DNA from: Desulfovibrio sp.
GTDB taxonomy: Bacteria; Desulfobacterota; Desulfovibrionia; Desulfovibrionales; Desulfovibrionaceae
Assembly: GCA_031281815.1 (NCBI GenBank)
Contig: JAITEY010000087.1
Location: forward strand, 1 to 8,570
Direction: 5' to 3'
Length of the DNA stretch: 8,570 bases
A program made the position numbers and the translations under genes. The first letter of the stretch is position 1. The number at the start of each line of letters is the position of its first letter. Shown piece after piece: positions 1 to 4,208 of this stretch. The notes beneath the pieces are model-generated. The model did no database searches and had not been told where the DNA came from. It worked only from the letters and a program-made list of their open reading frames with translations.

Positions 1-733
1 CGCGCGGCACAAGGGCGGAAAGCTCCCGCACGGCGGACAGGGCGGGAACGCAGCACCCGTGCGGCGGCGCATTGACGACGGTGACGCTCCGGAACCGGTA
101 CAGACGGTAATCGGCTACGGTCAGGACGCGCTCCTTCGGCACGCCGAGCAGGGCAAAAGTCTCGGCCTGGTACGGAAAGTCGTCGTCCACGCAGAACAGC
201 TTGTCCCGCCGCGCCGGCCAGAGCAGCATGCGCCCGACCAGTTCCACAAACCACGGGTAATAACCGCTCGCATGCCATGTGTTCAGGGCGACGGCGTCCT
301 CATTGATGACGACCGGCCTGCGCGTACGGATGTCCTTGTTGTTCCTGTAGAGGTCGTTGAATCCGGCGGGCGTGTCCGCGATAAAACGGCGCTCGCGGTC
401 CAGCGCGAAGGTTCTGAAGCAGTGGCCGTCCGGAAAGGTATACGCGCACAATGCAGGGATATGCCTTTCCGGCGCGCTGAAGCGCGCCGGCAGGTCCGCG
501 TCGACGCTTTTGACGCGGAACGCGGGCGCATGGGACGGGCCGTGGACTACCGCGCGCGTTGCCGCGCCTTCCCGGCACGCCTCGGCCGCCGTTATGCGGA
601 CATCGTTGAGAACTTCCGGAAACAGGGCGGCGCGCAGGGCTTCTATGCAGCGCCGCTGCGGGCGTTTTCCCGGCACGAGGTTGCGGATTGACTTGTGCAG
701 AAATTCGTAGACGGCAACGCTGTCCATACTCAC
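1..733 (-). CDS. GT61/DUF563-type glycosyltransferase, N-terminal part (runs off the left edge)
   Basis: The minus strand is open from a GTG at 733 to the window edge, about 244 codons, with no stop. The translation begins MSMDSVAVYEFLHKSIRN and follows the complete GT61-type protein at 938-2098 closely, so this is a 5'-complete paralogue whose C-terminal third, including the HGA motif, lies outside the window. Shared blocks include YTFPDGHCFRTFALDRERRF and PYQAETFALLGVPKERVLT. Relative to the paralogue it has two in-frame shortenings: one codon in the DTPAGFNDLY stretch and two codons near NAPPHGCC. GTG 733 matches the paralogue's ATG exactly; the ATG at 727 is an alternative. The SD-like GAGGTG lies somewhat far upstream, which favours the earlier start. 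The role is inferred from the family: transfer of a sugar onto a surface polysaccharide or LPS. The open frame seen on the plus strand over 59-691 is its antisense shadow. Confidence 0.85.
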   Translation of the reverse strand, partial: MSMDSVAVYEFLHKSIRNLVPGKRPQRRCIEALRAALFPEVLNDVRITAAEACREGAATRAVVHGPSHAPAFRVKSVDADLPARFSAPERHIPALCAYTFPDGHCFRTFALDRERRFIADTPAGFNDLYRNNKDIRTRRPVVINEDAVALNTWHASGYYPWFVELVGRMLLWPARRDKLFCVDDDFPYQAETFALLGVPKERVLTVADYRLYRFRSVTVVNAPPHGCCVPALSAVRELSALVPR

Positions 734-754
734 AGTACCGGGCAACACCTCTTT

Positions 755-787
755 TTGCGCCTCCGGCGTCGGCCTGAGCAGGCGCAA
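755..787 (-). promoter_or_regulatory. Leader hairpin just before the RBS of the partial GT61 gene
   Basis: Perfect 8-bp arms TTGCGCCT (755-762) and AGGCGCAA (780-787) enclose a 17-nt loop. On the minus strand the stem is followed directly by A residues and the SD-like GAGGTG, so it sits next to the ribosome binding site and is not a U-tract terminator. The matching position before the second GT61 gene has no such hairpin. The function is unknown; it may affect translation. Confidence 0.35.
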
Positions 788-810
788 GGCCGAACATTGC
801 AACATTTCCA

Positions 811-866
811 GGGGCTCCGCCCCTTGACCCCACCGGGGGAAATGATTTCCCCCGGACCCCCTCATA
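811..866. repeat. Palindromic intergenic repeat, short copy
   Basis: This element has a small stem-loop GGGGC-TCC-GCCCC (811-823), then a perfect 23-base palindrome at 833-855 (11-nt arms, a single central G; left arm CCGGGGGAAAT), then GGACCCCCTCAT. The same modules recur at 8475-8553, where an additional middle hairpin is present. It lies between the stop of the downstream-ordered GT61 gene and the start of the partial one. It may act as a bidirectional transcription-ending or mRNA-stabilising structure, like REP elements. That role is inference; the repeat itself is seen directly. Confidence 0.75.
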
Positions 867-893
867 AGGGACAAAGCGAAAATTGATGTGTTA

Positions 894-921
894 CATATAA
901 GACAATTTATTCCTCCCGCAA
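894..921 (-). promoter_or_regulatory. Possible sigma-70 promoter for the partial GT61 gene
   Basis: In the AT-rich patch between the two GT61 genes the minus strand reads TTGCGG (916-921), 16 bp, TATATG (894-899). Both boxes are only partial matches and the spacer is one base short. It is the best promoter-like pair in the gap and would allow the partial GT61 gene to be expressed independently of its upstream paralogue. Confidence 0.22.
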
Positions 922-937
922 GGCAACGGCTGACTTC

Positions 938-2098
938 TCATGACTGCAGCAGCAACTCCACAGCCTCCCTTACTTTCTCTACAGCAACATAAAAATTCGC
1001 GTTCCTGTCGCCGGTTACGGATGTCGTGCCTTTCAGAACGTGATGTTCATTCTTCAGAAACTGCGAAACGCCGACATAGCTGTTTTCGGCAAGGGCGGGC
1101 GGGAAAATTTCCAAAAAGCGCACCTCGGGTTTGCAGAACACCAGATTCGTCGCGGCCGCGCCGTGCGTGCAGACAATGTAATCCGCGTTGCGGGCAAGCC
1201 GTATCTTCATGTCCACGGGATACTCGGCGCAGAGAATTTTCCGGAATCCGTATTCGCCGAGCAGCGCGAGCAACGCGCCTTCGTTCTGCACATCGCGGGT
1301 CTTTATATCGCCGCGTCCCACATAGAGACGCCTGGGCAAATCATCCTCGAAAGCCTCGCGCGGCATACGGTCGGCAAGCTCGCGCAGGGCGGAAAAAGCG
1401 GGACCGCAACACCCGTACCCGTACGCCGGCGCATTGACGACGGTAAGGCTCCGGAACCGGTACAGGCGGTAGTCGGCAACGGTCAGGACGCGCTCTTTCG
1501 GCACACCGAGCAGGGCAAAGGTTTCGGCTTGGTACGGCAGGCTGTCGTCCACGCAGAGCAGCTTGTCCCGCCAGCCCGGACAGAGCAGCATGCGCCCGAT
1601 CAATTCCATGAACCATGCGTAGTAGCCGGGCGAGTGCCATGTGTTCAGGGCCAGAGCGTCCTCATCAATGAAGACCGGCGTGCGCGTGCGGATATCTTTA
1701 TTGCTCCTGTAGAGGTCGTTGTCGAACGAGGCGGACGTGTCCGCGATAAAACGGCGCTCGCGGTCCAGCGCGAAAGTTCTGAAGCAGTGGCCGTCCGGAA
1801 AGGTATACGCATACAATTCAGGGAGATGCGCTTCCGACACGTTGAAGCGCTCCGGCAGCTCCGGATCGAGGCTTTTAACGCGGAACGCCGGCTCGCCGGA
1901 CGGGCCGTGGACGACCGTGCGCGTTGCCGTGCCTTCCCGGAACGCGTCGGCCGCCGTGATGCGGACATCGTTGAGCACTTCCGGAAACAGGGCGGCGCGC
2001 AGGGCTTCTATGCAGCGCCGCTGCAGGCGTTTTCCCGGCACGACGTTGCGGATCGTCTTGTGGAGAAATTCGTAGACGGCAAGGCTGTCCATACTCAT
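938..2098 (-). CDS. GT61/DUF563-type glycosyltransferase (surface polysaccharide)
   Basis: This 386-residue protein has the DUF563/GT61 signature in its C-terminal half: RRLYVGRGD at about residues 256-264, a GFRKILCAE strand at about 284-292, and YIVCTHGAAATNLVF around 307-321, where HGAxxTN is the family's conserved sugar-nucleotide-site motif. FLEIFPP follows at about 328-334. An H-(x)n-WFMEL segment near 155-166 fits the N-terminal half of the family. There is no signal peptide or membrane span, so it should act in the cytoplasm or at the inner membrane face. The ATG at 2098 is preceded by GGGAGAGG at about 9 nt, a good RBS. It lies 90 nt downstream of the methyltransferase and is likely co-transcribed. 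The acceptor and sugar cannot be told from sequence. A paralogue follows at 1-733. Long open frames on the other strand are GC-driven shadows. Confidence 0.9.
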   Translation of the reverse strand: MSMDSLAVYEFLHKTIRNVVPGKRLQRRCIEALRAALFPEVLNDVRITAADAFREGTATRTVVHGPSGEPAFRVKSLDPELPERFNVSEAHLPELYAYTFPDGHCFRTFALDRERRFIADTSASFDNDLYRSNKDIRTRTPVFIDEDALALNTWHSPGYYAWFMELIGRMLLCPGWRDKLLCVDDSLPYQAETFALLGVPKERVLTVADYRLYRFRSLTVVNAPAYGYGCCGPAFSALRELADRMPREAFEDDLPRRLYVGRGDIKTRDVQNEGALLALLGEYGFRKILCAEYPVDMKIRLARNADYIVCTHGAAATNLVFCKPEVRFLEIFPPALAENSYVGVSQFLKNEHHVLKGTTSVTGDRNANFYVAVEKVREAVELLLQS

Positions 2099-2144
2099 AT
2101 GAGCGTTCCTCTCCCGGAGCGTTGCCCGGTAGCGCGGTTGTGCG

Positions 2145-2158
2145 GCGTCGTTCGACGC
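2145..2158 (-). other. Short palindrome in the methyltransferase-GT61 gap
   Basis: GCGTCG and CGACGC flank a two-base TT centre. It is the only clear dyad in the 90-bp gap between the methyltransferase and the complete GT61 gene. It has no T-tract, so it is not a convincing terminator and the two genes can still be an operon. Confidence 0.3.
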
Positions 2159-2188
2159 GGAAGCGCCCCGTGCCGCGGGTACGCCGCT

Positions 2189-2920
2189 TCATCGTTTTTC
2201 AAGGTGCGCAATCACGTTGGCGAGTCCGCACTTCTGCAGGCCCTTGTACACGGCGAGATCGCTCCAGTGACGCGACTCAAGCCAGCGTTCCAGGGGGATA
2301 TGGTACGCAAAGGGCGCGGCAACGGCGGTGTGGCTTATGCTGAAGCGCGTGAAAAATCCGGCTTCTTCCGCCTGCCGCCTCAGCGAAGCGTACGACGGAA
2401 GACCGACGTGCCCCGGTCCCTGTTGGCGGATATTGCGCCGGTGCGGCGCCCTGATGATGTATACCCCGCCGGGAGAGAGCGCCTGGAAAACCGAGGCGAG
2501 ATGCGCGCTTTGACTCCGGGGAGGCAGGTGCTCGTAAAAATCCGTGGACAGGGCGAGGTCGAAGCCCGACAGCGTGACGGCGCAGGCGTCCATCCTGACG
2601 AACGCGACGCTGTCGACGCCGAGCCGGGCGGCGAGGCGTTCTCCGGCGTCCATGTCGCTCTGCTGCAGGTCGATGCCGGTCACAGCCATGCCTCTGACGG
2701 CGAGAAATATCGCCAACGCTCCGCGCCCGCATCCTATGTCGAGGACGCGGGACGGCCTCCGTTTCAGGACGGCGTTCACAACCGGCGCGAGTTTGTTGCT
2801 GCGCCCCCGGCTCAACAGGGTTATCAGGACATCGTGCAGACGTTTCGCTTCCGCCGGGTCGACACTGCCGCGGTCGTCGCGCACCCGTTGCGCTGTTTCG
2901 TCATCATTATGCTGCATCAT
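2189..2920 (-). CDS. Class I SAM-dependent methyltransferase
   Basis: This protein of 243 residues has a Rossmann-type methyltransferase core: motif I VLDIGCGRG at residues 59-67 (SAM glycine loop), an acidic residue ending strand 2 in VTGIDL (D84), the FDLALSTDFYEHLPP segment (motif IV region, close to the DxxEH pattern of Methyltransf_11/25 families), and SPGGVYIIRAPH (post-strand-5). The C-terminal 80 residues probably form the substrate cap. Start: tandem ATGs at 2920 and 2917 sit behind AGGA; the second has the better spacing. The frame stays open upstream to 3118, but that part runs through repeat sequence and has no conserved look, so I exclude it. Position before two GT61 genes suggests methylation of a glycan or its precursor. 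The substrate is unknown. Confidence 0.88.
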   Translation of the reverse strand: MMQHNDDETAQRVRDDRGSVDPAEAKRLHDVLITLLSRGRSNKLAPVVNAVLKRRPSRVLDIGCGRGALAIFLAVRGMAVTGIDLQQSDMDAGERLAARLGVDSVAFVRMDACAVTLSGFDLALSTDFYEHLPPRSQSAHLASVFQALSPGGVYIIRAPHRRNIRQQGPGHVGLPSYASLRRQAEEAGFFTRFSISHTAVAAPFAYHIPLERWLESRHWSDLAVYKGLQKCGLANVIAHLEKR

Positions 2921-2974
2921 GACTTCCTGTCGACTCGGTAAGGTTGGAGCCGGCGAACGTGCGGCCGAAGCCTC

Positions 2975-3003
2975 TTGACACGCCGGCCGGGAATGCGTAG
3001 TGT
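2975..3003 (+). promoter_or_regulatory. Possible plus-strand promoter of unit A (antisense RNA)
   Basis: A perfect -35 TTGACA (2975-2980) is followed after exactly 17 bp by TAGTGT (2998-3003), a weak -10. An RNA from about 3010 would cross the GC-rich hairpin and the large hairpin and could end in the TTT after 3123, just overlapping the 3' end of the small ORF on the other strand. The caveat is that the same TTGACA sits in the coding 3' end of the cupin gene at 3587, so its promoter look may be accidental. Confidence 0.35.
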
Positions 3004-3015
3004 ATCGGTCAGGTT

Positions 3016-3046
3016 GGGCCGGAAGGCGCCTCAACGCCCCCGGCCC
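3016..3046. other. GC-rich hairpin in unit A
   Basis: GGGCCGG (3016-3022) pairs with CCGGCCC (3040-3046), and an inner GGCG pairs with CGCC around a 6-nt loop. The stem is unchanged in unit B (3322-3352), while one loop base differs. It is followed by the 13-mer GGCAAGTCCCCCG at 3048-3060, which is an inverted copy, with one mismatch, of the leader at 3225-3237. Confidence 0.6.
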
Positions 3047-3073
3047 CGGCAAGTCCCCCGGATTAATGGTATC

Positions 3074-3123
3074 CAGGTTTCCCGCCCCTGACTGGAAATG
3101 GCGTTCCTTCAGGGGCAAACCTG
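3074..3123. other. Large hairpin directly after the small ORF, unit A
   Basis: CAGGTTT (3074-3080) pairs with AAACCTG (3117-3123) and GCCCCTGA (3084-3091) with TCAGGGGC (3109-3116), with a CCC bulge and a 17-nt loop. The loop contains a smaller GGAA/TTCC stem. On the plus strand it is followed by TTT, so it may end a plus-strand RNA. On the minus strand there is no U-tract and it may instead protect the mRNA 3' end. In unit B five loop bases differ but a GGAAT/ATTCC inner stem forms instead, so the fold is retained. Confidence 0.6.
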
Positions 3124-3124
3124 T

Positions 3125-3208
3125 TTAGACGTTTAGAAAACGCATAATCAGGGCCGCGATGACAGCCGCTATAACAGCGGCGGCCACATTCGCAAGGAAC
3201 TTCGCCAT
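3125..3208 (-). CDS. 27-residue hydrophobic peptide, copy A (toxin-like membrane peptide)
   Basis: This ORF is too short for normal gene finders. It encodes 27 residues: MAKFLANV, then a continuous A/V/I/L segment of about 14 residues, then MRFLNV. One lysine precedes and one arginine follows the hydrophobic stretch, as in a single-span inner-membrane peptide. The start ATG at 3208 has AAAGGAGGA 7 nt upstream, one of the best RBSs in the window. The copy at 3431-3514 differs in 4 of 84 bases but only one residue (L25M), a pattern of selection on protein. From memory, the register of A, V/I, aromatic-L-N residues fits the C-terminal half of E. coli LdrD (LAAPVIAGILAS...NWLN), a type I toxin that is also encoded in long direct repeats. 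Toxicity is inference. Alternatively it could be a harmless small membrane protein. Confidence 0.72.
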   Translation of the reverse strand: MAKFLANVAAAVIAAVIAALIMRFLNV

Positions 3209-3215
3209 GAGCGTA

Positions 3216-3231
3216 TCCTCCTTTCGGAGGA
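3216..3231 (-). promoter_or_regulatory. SD-sequestering hairpin, copy A
   Basis: On the minus strand UCCUCC pairs with GGAGGA around a GAAA tetraloop (GNRA type). The 3' arm is the Shine-Dalgarno sequence of the small ORF that starts at 3208. The stem is 6 bp, or 7 with a G-U pair, and is identical in copy B. It should hold translation low until opened. Confidence 0.75.
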
Positions 3232-3280
3232 CTTGCCTGCGGCTTTCCTACCCTGTCTGTCGAAATCCGGCAAGAGGGGC

Positions 3281-3309
3281 TTGACACGCCGGCCGGGAAT
3301 GCGTAAGGT
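3281..3309 (+). promoter_or_regulatory. Possible plus-strand promoter of unit B (antisense RNA)
   Basis: TTGACA (3281-3286), 17 bp, TAAGGT (3304-3309). The -10 differs from unit A but the spacing is retained. A transcript from about 3316 would converge on the small ORF of unit B. The same caveat applies as for unit A. Confidence 0.35.
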
Positions 3310-3379
3310 ACTTGTCAGGTTGGGCCGGAAGGCGCGTCAACGCCCCCGGCCCCGGCAAGTCCCCCGGATTAATGGTATC

Positions 3380-3429
3380 CAGGTTTCCCGCCCCTGACTG
3401 GAATGGCAATTCCTTCAGGGGCAAACCTG
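3380..3429. other. Large hairpin directly after the small ORF, unit B
   Basis: It has the same outer arms as in unit A (CAGGTTT/AAACCTG and GCCCCTGA/TCAGGGGC). The apical part is rebuilt as GGAAT-GGCA-ATTCC, so the loop differs in sequence but still folds. The right arm ends one base before the stop codon of the small ORF at 3431. Confidence 0.6.
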
Positions 3430-3430
3430 T

Positions 3431-3514
3431 TTAGACGTTCATAAAACGCATAATCAGGGCCGCTATGACGGCCGCTATAACAGCGGCGGCCACATTCGCA
3501 AGGAACTTCGCCAT
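3431..3514 (-). CDS. 27-residue hydrophobic peptide, copy B
   Basis: This copy encodes the same peptide as copy A apart from methionine for leucine at residue 25. Two of the three other-codon differences are silent, so only one codon is altered. It starts 39 nt after the cupin stop codon with an AAAGGAGGA RBS inside a hairpin, so it may be read both from the cupin transcript and from its own promoter. On the minus strand TTGCCG, 17 bp, TAGGAA lies upstream of both copies as a weak promoter candidate. Confidence 0.72.
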   Translation of the reverse strand: MAKFLANVAAAVIAAVIAALIMRFMNV

Positions 3515-3521
3515 GAGCGTA

Positions 3522-3537
3522 TCCTCCTTTCGGAGGA
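3522..3537 (-). promoter_or_regulatory. SD-sequestering hairpin, copy B
   Basis: It is identical to the copy A hairpin: UCCUCC-GAAA-GGAGGA, with the SD of the ORF at 3514 as the 3' arm. It sits 18 to 33 nt downstream of the cupin stop codon, so ribosomes finishing the cupin gene might melt it. Confidence 0.75.
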
Positions 3538-3553
3538 CTTGCCTGCGGCGTTC

Positions 3554-3934
3554 CTACCCTGTCTGTTGAAATCCGGCAAGAGGGGCTTGACACGCCGGCC
3601 GCAACGCGTCGCTGTGCACGGCAAGCCAGATGCAAGGCGCGCTCGCCCGCAGAACACGGTGCCGGACATGCTTGGGCAGGAAAATGCATGATCCCCGGAC
3701 CAGCACCGCTTCCCGCCCGTCCGCGAACCCCAGGGTCGCTTCGCCCTCCAAAACCGCCACCCACTCGTCCTGCGCCTGGTCGTACCAGACGGCGTCGGCT
3801 CCCGTATCGTCCAGGGTGACGATACGCTCCAAACGCAACCCGCCCGCGCCCGTCAACAGCGTTTCGGCAAACTCCCGCCCCGCGCCCGCCGCAGCCGGCG
3901 GAAGCTCCAAAAGATTGTTCACGCCGCTCCGCAC
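3554..3934 (-). CDS. Cupin-domain protein with a C-terminus supplied by the repeat
   Basis: This small single-domain cupin has 126 residues. WYDQAQDEWVAVLEGEATL (about 50-68) and RGSCIFLPKHVRHRV (about 80-94) are the two cupin motifs of the DEWV-VLEGE type. The usual HxH of motif 1 is replaced by D/E, and H88 and H91 remain in motif 2. IWLAVH (102-107) is where related small cupins, as I know them, normally end. The extra tail (roughly LRPACQAPLAGFQQTG) is encoded by the start of the repeated unit. The start is GTG at 3934, with GGAGG 5 nt upstream; a second GTG at 3922 is possible. The role is unknown; such cupins often bind metal or small ligands. It may form an operon with the small peptide gene 39 nt downstream. 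Confidence 0.82.
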   Translation of the reverse strand: MRSGVNNLLELPPAAAGAGREFAETLLTGAGGLRLERIVTLDDTGADAVWYDQAQDEWVAVLEGEATLGFADGREAVLVRGSCIFLPKHVRHRVLRASAPCIWLAVHSDALRPACQAPLAGFQQTG

Positions 3935-3970
3935 TACCGCCTCCGTTCCGCTTTGCCCGCATGCGCGAGA

Positions 3971-4013
3971 ATTCCCCGGCTTCTCCCCGCGCCCCGACCC
4001 GCGTCCGGGGAAT
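3971..4013. promoter_or_regulatory. Inverted repeat in the cupin leader
   Basis: The perfect 9-bp arms ATTCCCCGG (3971-3979) and CCGGGGAAT (4005-4013) enclose 25 nt. The right arm can instead pair locally with GGGGGT or GTCCGTGG just upstream on the minus strand, so two alternative folds exist between the terminator at 4047-4078 and the cupin start. This may be a leader switch or a regulator site. No start-proximal promoter is evident here. Confidence 0.35.
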
Positions 4014-4046
4014 GACCCCCACGGACCCGCGTATCATGCACAGAAA

Positions 4047-4078
4047 AAAACCCTCGGTTGGGGGGAGCCGAGGGTTTT
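4047..4078. terminator. Rho-independent terminator (strong on the minus strand)
   Basis: AAAACCCTCGG (4047-4057) pairs with CCGAGGGTTTT (4068-4078) around a 10-nt loop. On the minus strand the stem runs into seven T (4044-4050 read as A7 on the plus strand). The plus strand has only TTTT. It closes the proposed small RNA and separates it from the cupin gene. Confidence 0.85.
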
Positions 4079-4100
4079 CACGTGAAGTAGACCTTCACAT

Positions 4101-4130
4101 AATCCGGTAAAAGGAGGGACCGGATTTTTT
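4101..4130 (+). terminator. Hairpin with T6 on the plus strand
   Basis: AATCCGGT and ACCGGATT form an 8-bp stem with a 10-nt loop, and T runs from 4125 to 4130. In plus-strand sense it looks like an intrinsic terminator, which could block antisense transcription coming from the cupin side. In minus-strand sense the same stem is the third hairpin of the candidate small RNA, with loop CCCUCCUUUU and no U-tract after it. Confidence 0.5.
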
Positions 4131-4208
4131 GGGATAACCGACATTACCTTGGGGGGAGGTTGGTGTACGTTAGGGGGGAACGCTCACCGCATCGGTCACT
4201 TTAAAGAA

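Larger units (their letters stand above)
2974..3279. repeat. 306-bp direct repeat, unit A
   Basis: This unit and the next (3280-3585) align over 306 bases with no indels and about 17 differences. Each contains, on the minus strand, a remnant or end of the cupin gene, a leader with an SD-sequestering hairpin, a 27-codon ORF, a large hairpin after the stop and a GC-rich hairpin. The left boundary is the 16-mer CTTGACACGCCGGCCG at 2974-2989, which recurs at 3280 and 3586. The differences cluster in hairpin loops, the spacer near 2998-3010 and wobble positions of the ORF, which suggests that the structures and the peptide are conserved. Confidence 0.92.
3280..3585. repeat. 306-bp direct repeat, unit B
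   Basis: This is the second unit of the tandem pair. Its right end merges with the cupin 3' end, and the 16-mer CTTGACACGCCGGCCG begins again at 3586 before similarity stops at about 3601. The three copies of that 16-mer bound two full units, which fits duplication by recombination between short flanking repeats. Confidence 0.92.
4044..4198 (-). ncRNA. Candidate sigma-54-dependent small RNA with C-rich loops
   Basis: No ORF fits this stretch, but the minus strand has a promoter, five hairpins in a row and a strong terminator. The hairpins, in transcription order, are: 4168-4182 (CGTT/AACG, loop CCCCCCU); 4141-4166 (ACA/UGU plus ACCU/AGGU, loop CCCCCCA); 4101-4126 (AATCCGGT/ACCGGATT, loop CCCUCCUUUU, complementary to an ideal Shine-Dalgarno sequence); 4082-4098 (GTGAAG/CTTCAC, loop GUCUA); and the terminator at 4047-4078 (loop CUCCCCCCAA). 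Four of the five loops expose C-rich anti-SD-like runs, as in some trans-acting sRNAs. Alternatively it could be a cis-acting leader of the cupin gene that begins 110 nt further on. The plus strand would carry G-rich loops, but has no matching promoter, and a T6 hairpin would end it at 4130. Confidence 0.55.

Noticed and set aside
1040..2941. Open frame of 633 codons on the plus strand
   Set aside because: It lies antisense to both the GT61 gene and the methyltransferase, whose family motifs are clear on the minus strand. It shows no recognisable domain. Such long shadows are common opposite GC-rich genes. The 59-691 plus frame is the same shadow over the partial paralogue.
3013..3046. Integron attC-like site (GTTGGGC fits GTTRRRY) in the tandem units
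   Set aside because: The partner RYYYAAC box is missing in unit A and further degraded in unit B, and no integrase is in the window.
2921..3118. In-frame upstream extension of the methyltransferase
   Set aside because: The extra 66 codons run through the repeat hairpins, have no RBS at 3118, and precede the normal family start. The ATG pair at 2920/2917 has an SD.
4044..4130. CsrB-like plus-strand RNA with GGA loops
   Set aside because: Plus-strand loops contain GGGGGGA and AAGGAGG, as in CsrA-sponging RNAs, but the T6 hairpin ends it at 4130 after only two such loops and no plus-strand promoter is evident. The minus-strand reading has promoter, hairpins and terminator in order.
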